Below, piece by piece: positions 5,672 to 6,539 of a stretch of DNA of 6,539 nt. The position numbers and the translations under genes are program-made. This DNA comes from Desulfobulbaceae bacterium UBA5628. GTDB lineage: Bacteria; Desulfobacterota; Desulfobulbia; Desulfobulbales; Desulfurivibrionaceae. Within the stretch, counting starts at the first letter, position 1. Each line of letters starts with the position of its first letter. Below the pieces are notes generated by a model. The model ran no database searches. It saw only the letters and a program-made list of their open reading frames with translations, and was not told where the DNA came from. Location of the stretch: assembly GCA_002421565.1 (NCBI GenBank), contig DIKC01000146.1, positions 323 through 6,861 of the forward strand. Direction: 5' to 3'.

Positions 5672-6511
5672 TTAGAACAGCGGGGTTTCATCGTCCGGCC
5701 CCGGTTCGACCCCCACCACCACCAGGCCGGCCCGGTCGGCCGCCGCCAGCATCGCCTCCCGGTCGAAAAGCAGGGCCTGGCCCGCTTCCACCGCCAGCAC
5801 CGCCGCCTTGACTTCCCGCATGGTCTCGATGGTGGCAAGGCCGATGGCCGGCAGGTCGAAGCGGAAATCCTGGCCCGGCTTGCTGACCTTGACCACCACC
5901 GCCTTTTCCCGGCCAAGCTGGCCGCCCCGGCGGATGGTGGCGTCGGTTCCTTCAATGGCCTCCACTGCCAGCACCGCCCGATCCCGCACCACCACGCACT
6001 GGCCGATGTCGAGTTTTCCTATTGCCTTGGCGATCTGCCAGCCGAAACGGATGTCTTCGGTCTGTTCGGCACTGGGCTTTTTCCGGCTCAGCACCCCCTT
6101 GGGGAACAACAGATCGGCCAGGTAAAGGGTGGAAGGAACCACCTTGATCCCCTCCTCTTCCAGCAAACCGGCAATGGCCCGGAGAATGGCGTCATCCTGA
6201 CGGGCATCGATTTTCCGCCAGAGGGCAAGCGCCTTGCTGTCCGGCCAGACATCCCGGAAAATCCTGGTTTTGGTGATGGTTCCGGCCAGCACCGTTTCCG
6301 TCACCCCCTGTTGCTGGAAAAATTTGATGATTTTGCCGAGCTGGCCCAAACGCACCCAGAGGCAGAGATCGGCCGTTGCTTCCAGTTCCGGCCGGGATTC
6401 GCCCTGGTGGGCGATGACCACCACCCGCCGCCCCTGCTGCCGGGCCGATTCGGCCACCAGGAGGGGAAACTGGCCGCCACCGGCGATAATCCCCAATTTG
6501 TCGCTGGCCAT
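5672..6511 (-). CDS. lpxI: UDP-2,3-diacylglucosamine diphosphatase LpxI
   Basis: A 279-residue member of the former DUF1009 family, typical length. It hydrolyses UDP-2,3-diacylglucosamine to lipid X (2,3-diacylglucosamine-1-phosphate) and UMP, the fourth step of lipid A synthesis, at the inner face of the cytoplasmic membrane. It replaces LpxH in many alpha- and deltaproteobacteria. Visible motifs are LGIIAGGGQFPLL (6-18), VRLGQLGKIIKF (53-64), DIRFGWQIAKAIGKLDIGQ (153-171), AVEAIEGTDATIRRGG (182-197) and KPGQDFRFDLPAIG (211-224). Asp219 in RFDLP is the likely catalytic/metal residue by family comparison. The start is ATG at 6511, with GGAGA nine bases upstream. The usual downstream partner lpxB is not next; a MurU-like gene is. 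A TAA at 6539-6537 could end a preceding gene, so the operon probably continues to the right. Confidence 0.95.
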   Translation of the reverse strand: MASDKLGIIAGGGQFPLLVAESARQQGRRVVVIAHQGESRPELEATADLCLWVRLGQLGKIIKFFQQQGVTETVLAGTITKTRIFRDVWPDSKALALWRKIDARQDDAILRAIAGLLEEEGIKVVPSTLYLADLLFPKGVLSRKKPSAEQTEDIRFGWQIAKAIGKLDIGQCVVVRDRAVLAVEAIEGTDATIRRGGQLGREKAVVVKVSKPGQDFRFDLPAIGLATIETMREVKAAVLAVEAGQALLFDREAMLAAADRAGLVVVGVEPGPDDETPLF

Positions 6512-6520
6512 CGCTTATTG

Positions 6521-6525
6521 TCTCC
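6521..6525 (-). promoter_or_regulatory. Shine-Dalgarno of lpxI
   Basis: GGAGA on the minus strand, nine bases before the lpxI ATG at 6511. It supports this start over internal ones. The remaining bases to 6539 hold no recognisable promoter. Confidence 0.6.
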
Positions 6526-6539
6526 GCTTGGGAGGGTTA

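Noticed and set aside
6537..6539. TAA at the right edge as the stop of an upstream gene
   Set aside because: It fits a gene ending 25 bases before lpxI, but three bases at an edge cannot establish a reading frame.

Overview
The window (about 60% G+C by eye) reads almost entirely on the minus strand. A compact chain of six protein genes occupies roughly 6511 down to 1082. A 317-base non-coding stretch follows, and then the first two thirds or so of a periplasmic multiheme cytochrome c gene that runs off the left edge. The combination of an octaheme-type cytochrome behind a sigma-54 promoter, LpxI-type lipid A synthesis and dense GC-rich coding suggests a Gram-negative anaerobe or facultative anaerobe. 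My best guess is Desulfobacterota (for example the Desulfobulbales/Desulfurivibrio neighbourhood). That placement is inference from gene content, not from a marker gene.

Layout in transcription order (right to left): lpxI (UDP-2,3-diacylglucosamine hydrolase, lipid A); a MurU-like sugar-1-phosphate nucleotidyltransferase; an AmgK-like sugar kinase of the aminoglycoside phosphotransferase fold; der/engA (ribosome-assembly GTPase with two G domains); a stand-alone RibD C-terminal-type reductase; and a PP-loop ATPase with two CxxC pairs. Neighbours overlap or lie within 11 bases of each other (9-base gap, 11-base overlap, 4-base gap, 4-base GTGA overlap, 11-base gap). They are therefore very probably one co-transcribed and translationally coupled unit, whose promoter lies to the right of the window.

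The first three genes handle cell-envelope sugars. LpxI cleaves UDP-diacylglucosamine. The kinase/nucleotidyltransferase pair looks like the AmgK-MurU route that turns recycled N-acetylmuramic acid into UDP-MurNAc. Der is housekeeping. The last two genes are small enzymes without a firm assignment. The reductase lacks residues typical of riboflavin RibD. The PP-loop protein resembles tRNA-thiolating or QueC-type ATP pyrophosphatases.

The stretch 765-1081 is visibly more AT-rich than the rest and belongs to the cytochrome gene. It holds a near-consensus -24/-12 sigma-54 promoter, a weaker sigma-70-like candidate overlapping upstream, a strong Shine-Dalgarno, and some short inverted repeats that could be activator sites. 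The cytochrome therefore appears to be separately and conditionally expressed, under an enhancer-binding activator not seen here. I see no mobile elements, CRISPR arrays, tRNA or rRNA. The most notable items are the sigma-54-controlled octaheme cytochrome, the MurU/AmgK-like pair sitting beside lpxI, and the unassigned reductase + PP-loop pair. I see no clear evidence of an entirely new system.
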